Origin: an uncultured Planktomarina sp.
GTDB lineage: Bacteria > Pseudomonadota > Alphaproteobacteria > Rhodobacterales > Rhodobacteraceae
NCBI GenBank assembly: GCA_905182425.1
Contig: CAJJBP010000011.1
Span: 104,223 to 168,222 of the forward strand
Length of the DNA: 64,000 bases
Direction: 5' to 3'
In this document: positions 31,001 through 39,475 of the stretch, in pieces
Position numbering within the stretch: the first letter of the stretch is position 1
Layout of the letters: each line of letters starts with the position of its first letter
Made by a program: the position numbers and the translations under genes
Notes under the pieces: generated by a model
The model's database searches: none
The model's input: only the letters and a program-made list of their open reading frames with translations
What the model was told of the DNA's origin: nothing

Positions 31001-31211
31001 AACATTTCTGGGGGTTTACCCACTAATAATGGAGACATCCTTACAAGCCCAATTCTTAATCCCACTTGCTGTTTCAATTGGATATGGTGTCTTATTTGGT
31101 ACGGTCATTATTGTGCTGACAGTTCCCGCTTTGTTTATGGCACAACATTACGTAGCTTTGGCGTTTAAGGTCGTAATTTCAACTTTATTTACTCTACCTA
31201 AAAAGATTTAA
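28029..31211 (+). CDS. RND efflux transporter permease
   Basis: A 1060-residue inner-membrane pump with the duplicated RND topology: one membrane segment, a large periplasmic domain, then six segments, in each half. The proton-relay region of TM4 is seen as GFILAIGIVVDNAIVVSENI, and the second half has FGIIGLAGVVINNSLVMVD. It exports hydrophobic or amphiphilic compounds by proton antiport. The sequence pattern is that of the AcrB/MexF-like (HAE1-like) branch rather than metal pumps, judged by eye. It forms an operon with the adaptor at 26778. Confidence 0.95.
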   Translation: MNSIIKWMAEHPVAANLITVFVIAVGILSVTQMPQKTFPEFSLDAVSVSVSYPGASPLEIQDSIVRPIEDQLSGVDGIDSVTATISEGRGGVVVSFLRGENIAKKLDEIKTEIDRIRVFPDDADEPSVEQASNNSRVLEIALHGDASEAVLKEEAHRLKEELTSLPAISFVEIVNTRDYEVSIELSRDMLRAYGITISEVAQIISQSSLELPGGSIKTNTVAIPIRTTGRNYTQSDFENIIIRTSPDGGRVYLRDIAKVVDGFQDTDLSTNFNGDPSVSINVFRVGDEQVLTIVEEAIDHLDLKFRPTLEDGIDVTVWQNEATNLQDRIDLLVNNAAIGLVLVVLCLALFLDIRLAFWSAFGIGISFTATFIIMSSIGMSINMISLFGFILAIGIVVDNAIVVSENIYTNSEKGMPAMQAAVKGTQRIAIPVVFSALTTIVAFWPLTQLPGVLGKFLTDIPIVVMVVLSLSLVQALIILPRNLSKLDLSPSYRPNLVFKALNLVRSVVDTGLQWFVRVPLDAVLRFTTNGFAILIPIAFAIALMMMTVGLLAFGYVKFNFFPSIDGDFVTASIEMDDGTTFDMTQKVAEDVRLAALKAGSLIQNGLPKSAPSVIVGINVVVGRGVAAGGPGGGTAANGATIANVVVQITDPTQRSWASSEFEAVWRNAIGPVASVKTLSVSAELIGAGAAVAIEMSLPDGDDISPVVADLRENLRKIPGLFSLQDDNSAGRLEFRLALREEARLYGVTLSDLANQTRAGFFGLEATSVQRGADNVSVIVRYPANERDSLSDLLSTWITTPSGDQIPLSTVAKIEEGQAPAQILRRDGRQVTTLTADLDTAISTSSEVKVLIETDLIPKLKAKYNNLILTSGGEQREQADAQAALSQALGIALFIIFALLALVFRSYIQPIVVMSAIPLGLIGAVSGHYIMGIPLTILSIFGIIGLAGVVINNSLVMVDVYNEHIDNNMVVREAVILGTKQRFRPILLTSLTTFLGVYPLIMETSLQAQFLIPLAVSIGYGVLFGTVIIVLTVPALFMAQHYVALAFKVVISTLFTLPKKI

Positions 31212-31524
31212 GTAATAAAAATAGCTTCCTGGAGCGCATTGTGAAAGTCTTATTATAATGAGTTTTGGTGGGCATTTTCTATATTAATATAAATTTTTCA
31301 GTTATATTAATTTGGTGCGAGATCCATTTTATTACAGTAATTACAAAAAAACATATTAGTGACGGCTGGTACCACAATCATATTAAAACATGGTTTTGAT
31401 AAAAAGATTTCCGATGTTATTGAACTTAATATTAAATACCAAGACTTTTATAACTGCGTTAAAAATTCTAAAATTTTAAAATCTTTGCGTGACCTCTATG
31501 CATTTTTTAGGTAACGAGATAGTT
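31212..31524. other. AT-rich intergenic region
   Basis: A 313-base stretch after the RND gene. A plus-strand frame at 31359-31514 (GTG start, 51 residues) is open but has no ribosome site and sits in very AT-rich DNA, so it is not called. No clear terminator hairpin follows the RND gene. Confidence 0.5.
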
Positions 31525-31704
31525 ATGAAACATATTCCAAAAAAGAATACTGACAGTGCTCTTATTCAAGAGTTTTTGAACAAGGGCGGAGAAGTTAATG
31601 TCGGGAAAACTAAGCCGTTGCCGAGCGAACTTGGCCTTAGTAACAACGCATGGAACAATAAGTTAACTCGCGAAGAAAAAGCCGCACGCAATAAAAAGTT
31701 ATAA
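31525..31704 (+). CDS. Small conserved-looking protein of unknown function
   Basis: A 59-residue, strongly basic protein: MKHIPKKNTDSALIQEFLNK, then GGEVNVGKTKPLPSELGLSN, ending in a lysine-rich EEKAARNKKL helix. ATG 31525 is preferred over an upstream in-frame ATG at 31489 because a GAGAT element lies before it. I recall similar short alphaproteobacterial hypothetical proteins but no assigned function. No operon partner. Confidence 0.6.
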   Translation: MKHIPKKNTDSALIQEFLNKGGEVNVGKTKPLPSELGLSNNAWNNKLTREEKAARNKKL

Positions 31705-31743
31705 TTTGGACAGTATCAAATCCCAGAATCAAACACTGGTGGC

Positions 31744-32187
31744 TTACGCAGGTAATTGTCCATTCAAAACGTAGCGAAGCGCTTCAGCCACCTGCTGAGG
31801 GTTATCTGCAACTAAAAGAGCTGCAGCATCAACTTCTTTGAGCGCATGTTGATGTTCAGAGCCGTGCAATACAATAATTGCTTTCCCCAGAGCAGAGGCA
31901 TAACCCGCATCAAAAGCCGCATTCCATTGCTTATATTTATCGCCAAACCGAACTACAACAATATCCGCTTTCTCTATTGCCGTGCGGGTCCTAATTGCGT
32001 TTAATTTTGCCCCTTTGTGGTCATGCCAGAACTTGTTAGGTTCAGTACCCAAGATTACCACGCCACAATCATCGCTCACTCCGTGATCAGTTACAGGTGC
32101 ATCGAATATCAGATCCAAGTCTTTTAACATCCCAATAATTTGATCTCGCCAATCTGTGTGTATTTCACCAGATAAATAAACACGCAT
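31744..32187 (-). CDS. YtoQ family protein
   Basis: A 147-residue protein beginning MRVYLSGEIHTDWRDQI, the signature of the YtoQ family, with a nucleoside 2-deoxyribosyltransferase-like fold indicated by ADIVVVRFGDKYKQWNAAFD and GYASALGKAIIVLHG. Enzymatic activity is not established for the family. It is transcribed leftward; the pobA remnant lies directly upstream. Length is normal. Confidence 0.88.
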   Translation of the reverse strand: MRVYLSGEIHTDWRDQIIGMLKDLDLIFDAPVTDHGVSDDCGVVILGTEPNKFWHDHKGAKLNAIRTRTAIEKADIVVVRFGDKYKQWNAAFDAGYASALGKAIIVLHGSEHQHALKEVDAAALLVADNPQQVAEALRYVLNGQLPA

Positions 32188-32282
32188 TTAATCTCTCCTT
32201 GGAATAACTTTCTGGATTAACGGTACGCAAGAGTTGCGTTGAGGACCAATCAACCCTGAATTCATCTCTAATTCAAGCCGGG

Positions 32283-32453
32283 CTAAAATGGTAGCTCTAC
32301 ATAATTTTCTGCAAGTTTACGATGTGCTGTTTCGGATTGCGCAAGGTGAGCAGGACTTACTATTCGCATTTGATCCGCAAGCTTGTATTCGCCTTCTAAA
32401 TGATGGAGCATCTGCGTCATTTTCCAGCTAAAGCGCGTTGCTTTCCAAAGATA
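32283..32453 (-). pseudogene. pobA: C-terminal remnant of 4-hydroxybenzoate 3-monooxygenase
   Basis: A 56-codon open frame ending at TAG 32283-32285 reads YLWKATRFSWKMTQMLHHLE and ends HRKLAENYVELPF. This closely matches the C-terminal end of PobA, where WKAERFSWWMT and TIAENYVGLPY are typical. Upstream similarity may continue a few codons past an in-frame TAG (32454-32456) before the M20 gene end at 32492. The rest of the gene is missing, so this is a deletion scar. The match is from memory of the family and needs a search. Confidence 0.7.
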
Positions 32454-32491
32454 CTAATTATGCGCGCTCACGCAAATCAAAGATAATGTTT

Positions 32492-33634
32492 TTACAAACT
32501 TACAGCTTTAGGAAGCCTTTCAGTTACCAGCTGAGTCCAGAACGCTGCTCCTATTGGCAACAATTGATCATTAAAATCGTAATCTGCGGAATGGAGGGGT
32601 CGTCCATTTGGACCATCTGTCCCGTTCCCAAGCAACATAAAACAACCAGGCACCACTGCAGAAAAATGGGCGAAATCCTCTGAAAAACTCATAGGCTCTC
32701 GATCAGAAGTCGCCTCAATGCCTATTGATTTAGCTGCTTTTACAGCCGCTATGACCGGTTCAGCCTCATTAATAGTTTCGATAAACTCAGTGTTAAACGC
32801 TACTGAAATCTTGGCGCCATGTGCACCACCAATGCCCTCACAAATTTGAGTAATAAATGCAGATATTGCTTTTCGCTCTTTAAGAGCACGCGCTCTTACA
32901 TCTCCTTTTAAGACCACGTTACTCGGCAAAATATTGCGTTGCCCATCCGTCAAAAATTCCGTCACAGAAACAACAGCACCAGAGCCTGGTGCTAGTTTGC
33001 GTGCAACAATAGTCTGTAAGGCCTGGACAATTTCCGACCCAATTAAGATAGCGTCCCGGCCGACATGTGGCATAGCAGCGTGTCCACCCTGACCCTTAAC
33101 TGTAATTTCAAACAGGCTTTCACTACTACAAATTTGACCAGTACGCGTGGAAATACGCCCCATTAGATCGCCAGGGAGATTGTGAATTGCATAAACTTCT
33201 TCTATTGGAAACCGCGTAAGTAAACCTTCCTTAATCATCGCCTGTGCGCCCAATCCATGTTCCTCATTGGGTTGGAAAATGAAAATGACAGTGCCGTCAA
33301 AACTGTCACCTCGTGCCAAATTCTCAGCCGCCCCGAGCAACATCGTCATATGACCATCATGGCCACAGGCATGCATAACACCATCAGCTTTTGAAACATA
33401 TGCGTGCGTACTGGTCTCACTTATGGGCAAGGCATCAATGTCTGCCCGCAAACCTATAGAACGATTTCCAGTTCCGCGCTTTAGAACACCAACAACTCCA
33501 ACCCCAATATGCACCTCGAGCCCAAAACTTGTTAGCAAGCTTGCAATTCGATCTTTGGTAGAATGCTCAGCAAAGCCAAGCTCCGGGAAGCGATGAAATT
33601 CATGACGCAGAGCTGTAAGTTCTGTCTCGTTCAT
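32492..33634 (-). CDS. M20 family amidohydrolase/peptidase
   Basis: A 380-residue metallohydrolase of the M20D type (IAA-amino acid/hippurate hydrolase-like). Metal-site motifs are ADIDALPISE, HACGHDGHMTMLLGAAE, PNEEHGLGAQAM and, near the end, PLHSADYDFND. A dimerisation domain lies between about residues 180 and 290 (KGQGGHAAMPHVGRDAI). It cleaves N-acyl amino acids, releasing an acid and an amino acid. ATG 33634 follows AAGGG; an in-frame TTG at 33652 is possible. Neighbouring amidase and acyl-CoA synthetase suggest use of amide-linked substrates. Confidence 0.93.
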   Translation of the reverse strand: MNETELTALRHEFHRFPELGFAEHSTKDRIASLLTSFGLEVHIGVGVVGVLKRGTGNRSIGLRADIDALPISETSTHAYVSKADGVMHACGHDGHMTMLLGAAENLARGDSFDGTVIFIFQPNEEHGLGAQAMIKEGLLTRFPIEEVYAIHNLPGDLMGRISTRTGQICSSESLFEITVKGQGGHAAMPHVGRDAILIGSEIVQALQTIVARKLAPGSGAVVSVTEFLTDGQRNILPSNVVLKGDVRARALKERKAISAFITQICEGIGGAHGAKISVAFNTEFIETINEAEPVIAAVKAAKSIGIEATSDREPMSFSEDFAHFSAVVPGCFMLLGNGTDGPNGRPLHSADYDFNDQLLPIGAAFWTQLVTERLPKAVSL

Positions 33635-33775
33635 ATTGTTCTGACCCTTCAATTTGTTTCACGTTAACTTGAATAAAGGCTGCTGCAATACACAAATATA
33701 ACTTCTATTTGAAAAAACCTTCTGTAATAAGCAATCAAAAGTATACAGATTACAAATTATCGGAAAAAAACTCAA

Positions 33776-34648
33776 ATGCCAAAAAAAAATGCTGTCATTT
33801 TAGTTCTTCTCGGCGGGACATTTATGAGTTTTGTAGGCCTTTACATGCGGCTTATAAATGAGGCAGATGGTTTTCAAATCATGTTTTACAGATCCCTTAG
33901 CCTAAGTTTAATGGTAGGGATTGTCTGCTGCCTGCGGCGGCAGACATCCGCTCTGAAATTTATAAAAAGTATCGATAAAAATGATGTAATTATGGGTATA
34001 TTCTTGTCACTAGCATTTACTTTTTACGTTTTTTCAATGCTCCATACCACAGTAGCTTCAACCCTTCTTATCTTATCAGCAACTCCATTTATGTCTGCAG
34101 CCATTGGGTGGCTTTGGATTGGGGAGCGGCCAAGTTCTATCACTTGGATTGCAATGATATTTGCGTTTTTGGGAATTTATATCATGGTTTACTCAGGGTA
34201 TACTCTTGGAAATAATTTGGGAAACTTTATGGCCCTTCTCTCGGGGTTTTGGTTTGCTTTAATGTTGGTCATGGCCCGGCGGAGTGCAAAAACGGATGTA
34301 CTTGGTGGAACCTTTATTGGAGGTGTTTTATGCCTCTTCTTTGGATTTATGGCAGCTTACACCTTTGGAACGGGTCTAAAGGTTTTGCAAACAGACCTTC
34401 TTATTATCTTAGTTATGGGTGCATTTGGTATTGGCATCGGAATTGCGCTCGTAACTTGGGGCGCAGGCTACATTCCAGCGGCCGAAGTAAGTATTTTGAT
34501 GCTTATTGAAAGTGTTTTGGGACCCATTTGGCCTTGGCTTTTTTTGGGTGAAGCAATGACCTTATCTGAAATTTCTGGAGGGACTTTAGTTCTTGGATCA
34601 GTCACAATATTTGCGCTTTATAGCGCGCGATCAAAGGCCCTCACCTAG
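33776..34648 (+). CDS. EamA/DMT superfamily transporter
   Basis: A 290-residue protein with about ten membrane segments in two EamA repeats (boundary near residue 145). The second repeat contains PAAEVSILMLIESVLGPIWP, typical of the family, and the end of the first repeat carries WLWIGERPSSI. DMT transporters export or exchange small metabolites. It diverges from the M20 gene and is followed 89 bases later by an acyl-CoA synthetase gene. Confidence 0.92.
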   Translation: MPKKNAVILVLLGGTFMSFVGLYMRLINEADGFQIMFYRSLSLSLMVGIVCCLRRQTSALKFIKSIDKNDVIMGIFLSLAFTFYVFSMLHTTVASTLLILSATPFMSAAIGWLWIGERPSSITWIAMIFAFLGIYIMVYSGYTLGNNLGNFMALLSGFWFALMLVMARRSAKTDVLGGTFIGGVLCLFFGFMAAYTFGTGLKVLQTDLLIILVMGAFGIGIGIALVTWGAGYIPAAEVSILMLIESVLGPIWPWLFLGEAMTLSEISGGTLVLGSVTIFALYSARSKALT

Positions 34649-34737
34649 ACAAAAAATTTTCGAATGCATTAAAATTTAACGTGGAGTTATTTTATCTGTG
34701 CGATAGCTTGCATTATGTTGCATGATGGAAAAATTTA

Positions 34738-36246
34738 ATGAACCCCGCCAGATGGTTACAAAATAGCGCCCAGAAGTGGCCAAAAGCACCCGCACTTTTG
34801 AACGGCCGGACTGTTATAGCCAATTACAACGAATTTGCGCTTCGAGCCGCAGCAATCGCACGAGCTTTAAAAAGTACTTATAATATTAGGTCTGGTGATA
34901 GCGTTGCAATTTTTTCAAAAAATACAACGCAATACTTAGAGGCACTTTATGCTATTTGGTGGATCGGAGCAGTGGTTGTCCCCATAAACAGTAAGTTACA
35001 CCCGAAGGAGGCGGCATGGATTATTAAGGAATCTTGCACAAAATTAATTTTTACAACCGCTTCTAATATTAATAATTTAACCGCTCATTGCCCAAAAGTA
35101 GATATTATTGGATTGCAAACGCAAGCTTTTGAGGCGCTAACAAAACATTTACCTCTGCCAAGAGTTCATCCGACCAAAGATAGAGATACAATATGGCTTT
35201 TCTATACGTCAGGAACTACGGGCAAGCCTAAGGGCGTCATGCTGAGTGCAGGCAATTTGGGATCAATGATTGCAAGCTACTTTCAAGATGTTGATGTTGT
35301 AACTCACGATGATGCAATACTTTATGCTGCCCCCATGTCACATGGTGCCGGATTATATAATTTTATGTATGTTTTACATGGAGCGCGCCATGTCGTACCC
35401 CTTTCAGGCGGTTTCGATGCGTCAGAGCTCCTGATACTGTCAGAGAAAATTAAAAATGTTTCCACATTTTTAGCTCCAACAATGGTAAGAAGGCTGGTGG
35501 ACCAAGCCCGTTCTTTGGGAGTACGCGGATCAGGACTTAAAACAGTCATCTACGGCGGCGGTCCTATGTACACGGTAGACATCATTAATGCTGTCAACTT
35601 GATGGGGCCGCGGTTTGTACAAATTTATGGACAAGGCGAGTGTCCAATGGCAATTTCAGCCTTATCACGTGAGGAAGTAGCGGATCGCACGCACCCAAGG
35701 TGGCGTGAACGATTGGCGTCCGTCGGCCGCGCGCAATCTGGAATGCATGTAAAAATTGCGAAGACATCAACAGAACAAATAAATGGTGAGATTTTAGTTT
35801 CTGGTCCAGCTGTTATGAAGGGCTACTGGCGGAATGACTCAGCAAGCTCTGATAGCCTGGAAGGCGGCTGGCTACATACAGGCGATATTGGCACATTAGA
35901 TGAAGATGGATATTTAACTCTACATGATCGGGCCAAAGATGTGATCATCTCTGGCGGTGCCAATATATACCCACGCGAAGTGGAGGAAGTCTTACTACAG
36001 CACATCGATGTAAATGAGGTAGCGGTTATTGGACGTAAAAGCCAAGAATGGGGTGAGGATGTCGTCGCATTTGTTTCAGTATCGCTTGGTTGCATAGTTT
36101 CAGAAGCTCAATTAGACAATCTTTGTCTGGAACAGATAGCTCGCTTCAAACGACCAAAGAAGTACTATTTCTGGGAAATACTGCCAAAAAATAATTATGG
36201 AAAAGTGCTGAAATCAAAATTACGAGAATGGCTGGATGATATTTAA
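34738..36246 (+). CDS. AMP-dependent acyl-CoA synthetase/ligase
   Basis: A 502-residue ANL-superfamily enzyme. Motifs in order: FYTSGTTGKPKGVMLS (P-loop-like), YGQGECPMAI, LHTGDIGTLDEDGYLTLHDR, AKDVIISGGANIYPREVEEV and the C-terminal catalytic lysine in NNYGKVLKS. It activates a carboxylic acid to the acyl-CoA through an acyl-adenylate. The size and GGANIYPREVEE form suit fatty or aromatic acid CoA ligases; the substrate cannot be fixed. Its stop overlaps that of the convergent amidase gene by four bases. Confidence 0.93.
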   Translation: MNPARWLQNSAQKWPKAPALLNGRTVIANYNEFALRAAAIARALKSTYNIRSGDSVAIFSKNTTQYLEALYAIWWIGAVVVPINSKLHPKEAAWIIKESCTKLIFTTASNINNLTAHCPKVDIIGLQTQAFEALTKHLPLPRVHPTKDRDTIWLFYTSGTTGKPKGVMLSAGNLGSMIASYFQDVDVVTHDDAILYAAPMSHGAGLYNFMYVLHGARHVVPLSGGFDASELLILSEKIKNVSTFLAPTMVRRLVDQARSLGVRGSGLKTVIYGGGPMYTVDIINAVNLMGPRFVQIYGQGECPMAISALSREEVADRTHPRWRERLASVGRAQSGMHVKIAKTSTEQINGEILVSGPAVMKGYWRNDSASSDSLEGGWLHTGDIGTLDEDGYLTLHDRAKDVIISGGANIYPREVEEVLLQHIDVNEVAVIGRKSQEWGEDVVAFVSVSLGCIVSEAQLDNLCLEQIARFKRPKKYYFWEILPKNNYGKVLKSKLREWLDDI

Positions 36247-37628
36247 AATTTAGGGGTAACTACTGGAATAGTTTGTCCGATTATATCACCAGCAGCCAAT
36301 AATATATCCTCTCGAAATGGACCAGCAACCAACTGCACGCCAACTGGCCGATCAGAACTGTAACCCGTAGCTACACTGAGGCAGGGCAATCCCATAAACG
36401 GCAGGCCTATTTGTAACATTTGCGCTTCGATTATCGCATCAAAGTCTAATTGAGATTCCAAATCCTTCAAATCATCGAATGGCAATTGCCCGGATACTGG
36501 ACATAATACCAGAGGATAAGTTTCTAAAAATACGCGCCACTGACGCGTCAGTAGCGCTCGAGTTTGCAAAACCTTCATCAAGTTATCGACTGAGTATTGA
36601 GGACATCTTGCAGAAATCCGATCATAAACTAAAGAGGCATCAGGATCTTTCTCAAGCGCCACAAGTGCACTCGCTCCTTGGTGCATTTCTGCCATCCAAA
36701 GCATCAGTTGGTTGTCCATAGCTGTCCTCAGTGGAGGTAGGTCAACATTTGCGACAGCCCAGCCGGCTGCTTCCAGTTTGTCAGCAGCCCTCAAAATTTC
36801 TTCAGTAATCTGCGGGTCGGGATTAAGACCATCTGGCGATGCACAAACCGCTACCTTCCTCGGAACTGAAACACCCTCCAGCGGCATGTTGATAGACCAA
36901 GGATCACGCGCATCCACGGGAGACATAGCCTTCAAAGCTATCCTCAAATCTCCAATCGAACGCGCTATAGGTCCAGACACCGCCGTCAATTGTGCGCCAA
37001 TAAAACGATCTTGAGCAGACGCGTTATAGGCCGGAACCCTGCCCAATGTAGGCCTAAGACCATGCACACCGCAGGCATATGCTGGGTAGCGAATGGAGCC
37101 TGCAATATCTGTTCCATGCCCTATCGCCCCAATACCCGCGGCAACAGACGCCGCAGCTCCTCCAGAAGAACCTCCAGGGGTGATCTGTTCATTTACAGGA
37201 TTTTTAGTGTGTCCATGAAGTGAGTTACGCGTAAACCAGCGCAGTGAAAAGGCAGGAGTATTTGTTCGCCCAATGATTACCGCTCCAGCATTTCTCAAGT
37301 TTTTAACAACAGGATTATCTGTTTTTGCAATTAAGTCTTTTTGTAAACGGACCCCATTAGTTGTCGCACGGCCTATTTGGTCTACGTTCACTTTAACAGT
37401 GATAGGCACGCCTGACAAAACGCCAACTTCTTCGCCAGCCTCAAGCTTTAAATCGATCTTGTGCGCTGCCTCCAAGGCCTCTTGATCGAACCGATCTACA
37501 ACCGCATTCAAAGATGAGTTCACATCTGCTAATCGATCCAGAGAACTCTGCACGGCTTCAGTAGCTGTGATGGCGCGCACTTGAACTTTTGAAGCGATCG
37601 ATTGTGCTGTTTCTTCCCAAAGTTTCAT
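36243..37628 (-). CDS. Amidase signature family protein
   Basis: A 461-residue amidase. The Ser-cisSer-Lys triad is visible: lysine in PITVKVN, cis-serine in the GGSSGGAAASVAAG signature, and the nucleophile serine in GTDIAGSIRYPA. It hydrolyses a carboxamide to the acid plus ammonia. Context (amino-acid ABC transporter upstream on the other strand, acyl-CoA synthetase convergent) suggests nitrogen or carbon scavenging. GatA is an alternative family member but no gatB/gatC are present and the genome would normally carry gatA elsewhere. Confidence 0.92.
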   Translation of the reverse strand: MKLWEETAQSIASKVQVRAITATEAVQSSLDRLADVNSSLNAVVDRFDQEALEAAHKIDLKLEAGEEVGVLSGVPITVKVNVDQIGRATTNGVRLQKDLIAKTDNPVVKNLRNAGAVIIGRTNTPAFSLRWFTRNSLHGHTKNPVNEQITPGGSSGGAAASVAAGIGAIGHGTDIAGSIRYPAYACGVHGLRPTLGRVPAYNASAQDRFIGAQLTAVSGPIARSIGDLRIALKAMSPVDARDPWSINMPLEGVSVPRKVAVCASPDGLNPDPQITEEILRAADKLEAAGWAVANVDLPPLRTAMDNQLMLWMAEMHQGASALVALEKDPDASLVYDRISARCPQYSVDNLMKVLQTRALLTRQWRVFLETYPLVLCPVSGQLPFDDLKDLESQLDFDAIIEAQMLQIGLPFMGLPCLSVATGYSSDRPVGVQLVAGPFREDILLAAGDIIGQTIPVVTPKF

Positions 37629-37824
37629 TTTAATCGCTTTCTATAACAACCTCATCGCAGGTTAAACACAACAATCCAAGTAATATACTCTTAATTTTCC
37701 AACCCAGAACTACCAACAAGCTGCGTGAATACTCAAAATCATAAGATATACTTTCACTTGGGGTGGACACCTCATTTGGACCTGCTAGCATCTTTAAAAC
37801 AACCTACTAGGAAGGACTGTAGAC

Positions 37825-38640
37825 ATGGTAAAATTGATATCAATCGCGGCAGCATCGTTCGCATTTATGGCAACGACCGCGTTAGCAGGTGGGCATTGCG
37901 CTGCTGATAAAACACTAACAGAAGGAAAGTTCACGATTGCTACCGGTAATCCCGCATATTATCCTTGGGTAATGGATGATGCCCCAGAAAGTGGTCAGGG
38001 CTTTGAAGCTGCAGTCGCCTACGCTGTGGCAAACGAAATGGGCTTCGTCGCCGCAGATGTCGTCTGGGTGCGATCTTCCTTTGACGAAGCAATTCAGCCT
38101 GGCGTCAAGAATTTTGACGTTAATATGCAGCAATATTCCATAACCGCAGAGCGTGATCAGGTTGTCGACTTCTCAGTTCCCTACTACACCGCTCCTATGG
38201 CAGTTTTGGTTGGCGCAGGTGCGACGGACACTGCAGCCACTCTAGAGGCCTTAAAAGGATTAAAATGGGGCGCTGTAGGATCAACGACGGCAGTTCAAAA
38301 AATTGCAAATACAGTTAAACCGACTAATGATCCGTTGCTCTATGGAGATAATGCAGACGTTAACGCTGCCATCAGCGCAAATCAAATTGACGCCGCAATG
38401 TTTGATCTGCCAACAGCTCTGTTTCTCAGTGCTGTAATGATCGAAGGCTCAAAGGTCATTGGGCAGTTCCCATCAGCCGAAAGCGATAATGCAGACCAAT
38501 TTGGTATGTTGATGGAAGAGGGAAACTCTTTGAAAGCTTGTGTAGACGAAGCGTTGACAACAATCACTGAAAACGGCGTCTTAGCATCTATCGAGGCGAA
38601 ATGGTTACAGAACACTACCGGTGTTCCTTTGATCAAATAG
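37825..38640 (+). CDS. Polar amino-acid ABC transporter, substrate-binding protein
   Basis: A 271-residue periplasmic binding protein (type II, SBP_bac_3 family) with a signal peptide ending ALAGG near residue 22. The family segment FDVNMQQYSITAERDQVVDF (with ITxxR) is clear. It delivers a polar amino acid or similar amine acid to the adjacent permease. AGGAAGGA lies upstream of ATG 37825. The permease gene begins two bases after the stop. Confidence 0.94.
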   Translation: MVKLISIAAASFAFMATTALAGGHCAADKTLTEGKFTIATGNPAYYPWVMDDAPESGQGFEAAVAYAVANEMGFVAADVVWVRSSFDEAIQPGVKNFDVNMQQYSITAERDQVVDFSVPYYTAPMAVLVGAGATDTAATLEALKGLKWGAVGSTTAVQKIANTVKPTNDPLLYGDNADVNAAISANQIDAAMFDLPTALFLSAVMIEGSKVIGQFPSAESDNADQFGMLMEEGNSLKACVDEALTTITENGVLASIEAKWLQNTTGVPLIK

Positions 38641-38641
38641 T

Positions 38642-39475
38642 ATGAACAATACTAAAGCGGCGGGCCAGACCCGCCGCGAAAAGTATGAACAGCACCAACG
38701 GCGCAGATCGATGCTTATCGCAGCGACCAGCACGGTCTTGGTCCTTGCGGCATTAATGATTTTTGTTCCTATGGCACCAGGCTGGGAAAAAGTTCAAAAG
38801 AGCTTCTTTAATGCCGCAGTCTTAACCAAAACCTTTCCAAAGTTGTTAGATGCTTTTTTAGTAAACGTTATGATTTTTGTATGGTCCGCACCTGCAATCG
38901 CAATTTTAGGGCTTTTTATTGCCCTAGCGCGCAATGCTAAATCACCGGCATTGTTTCCACTACGTATTTTTGGTGCAACGTTTACAGATGTGTTTCGTGG
39001 CGTGCCCGTGATCTTAACTGTTTATTTGATTGGATTTGGGATACCTGGCCTCGGTTTACCAAGACCTTGGAACTCACCATTTATTTGGGGATCTCTTGCT
39101 TTGGTCTTAACGTATTCAGCTTATGTCGCTGAAATTTTTCGCTCAGGTATCGATAGTGTACACCCAAGCCAGCGATCTGCAGCGCTATCACTCGGCTTAA
39201 CAGAGCTGCAAGTTTTGCGAGACGTTGTGTTGCCGCAAGCTATACGTAATGTCGTACCCTCACAAATGAACATGCTCATAGCACTTCAAAAAGACGTCTC
39301 ACTACTGAGCTTTATTGGGCCAGTAGAAATATTCCGTCAGGCTGGGGTATTTAAGTCTTTATTTGCAAATTTCACACCTTACGTTGGCGCCGCTATAATA
39401 TTCTTAATTGTAACAATACCAGCAACACGCTATGCAGATTACCTCATGGCGCGCCAGATGCGAGAGAGGCGATAA
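38642..39475 (+). CDS. Polar amino-acid ABC transporter, permease
   Basis: A 277-residue membrane protein of the HisM/GlnP type with about five to six membrane segments. The EAA loop that contacts the ATPase appears as RSAALSLGLTELQVLRDVVL followed by PQAIRN. The N-terminal 20 residues are very basic. It is the only permease in the operon, so it presumably forms a homodimer. Its TAA overlaps the ATG of the ATPase gene (TAATG). Confidence 0.93.
   Translation: MNNTKAAGQTRREKYEQHQRRRSMLIAATSTVLVLAALMIFVPMAPGWEKVQKSFFNAAVLTKTFPKLLDAFLVNVMIFVWSAPAIAILGLFIALARNAKSPALFPLRIFGATFTDVFRGVPVILTVYLIGFGIPGLGLPRPWNSPFIWGSLALVLTYSAYVAEIFRSGIDSVHPSQRSAALSLGLTELQVLRDVVLPQAIRNVVPSQMNMLIALQKDVSLLSFIGPVEIFRQAGVFKSLFANFTPYVGAAIIFLIVTIPATRYADYLMARQMRERR

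Noticed and set aside
31359..31514. A 51-residue plus-strand open frame with GTG start after the RND gene
   Set aside because: No ribosome site, very AT-rich DNA, no family features; open frames of this size are expected by chance here.
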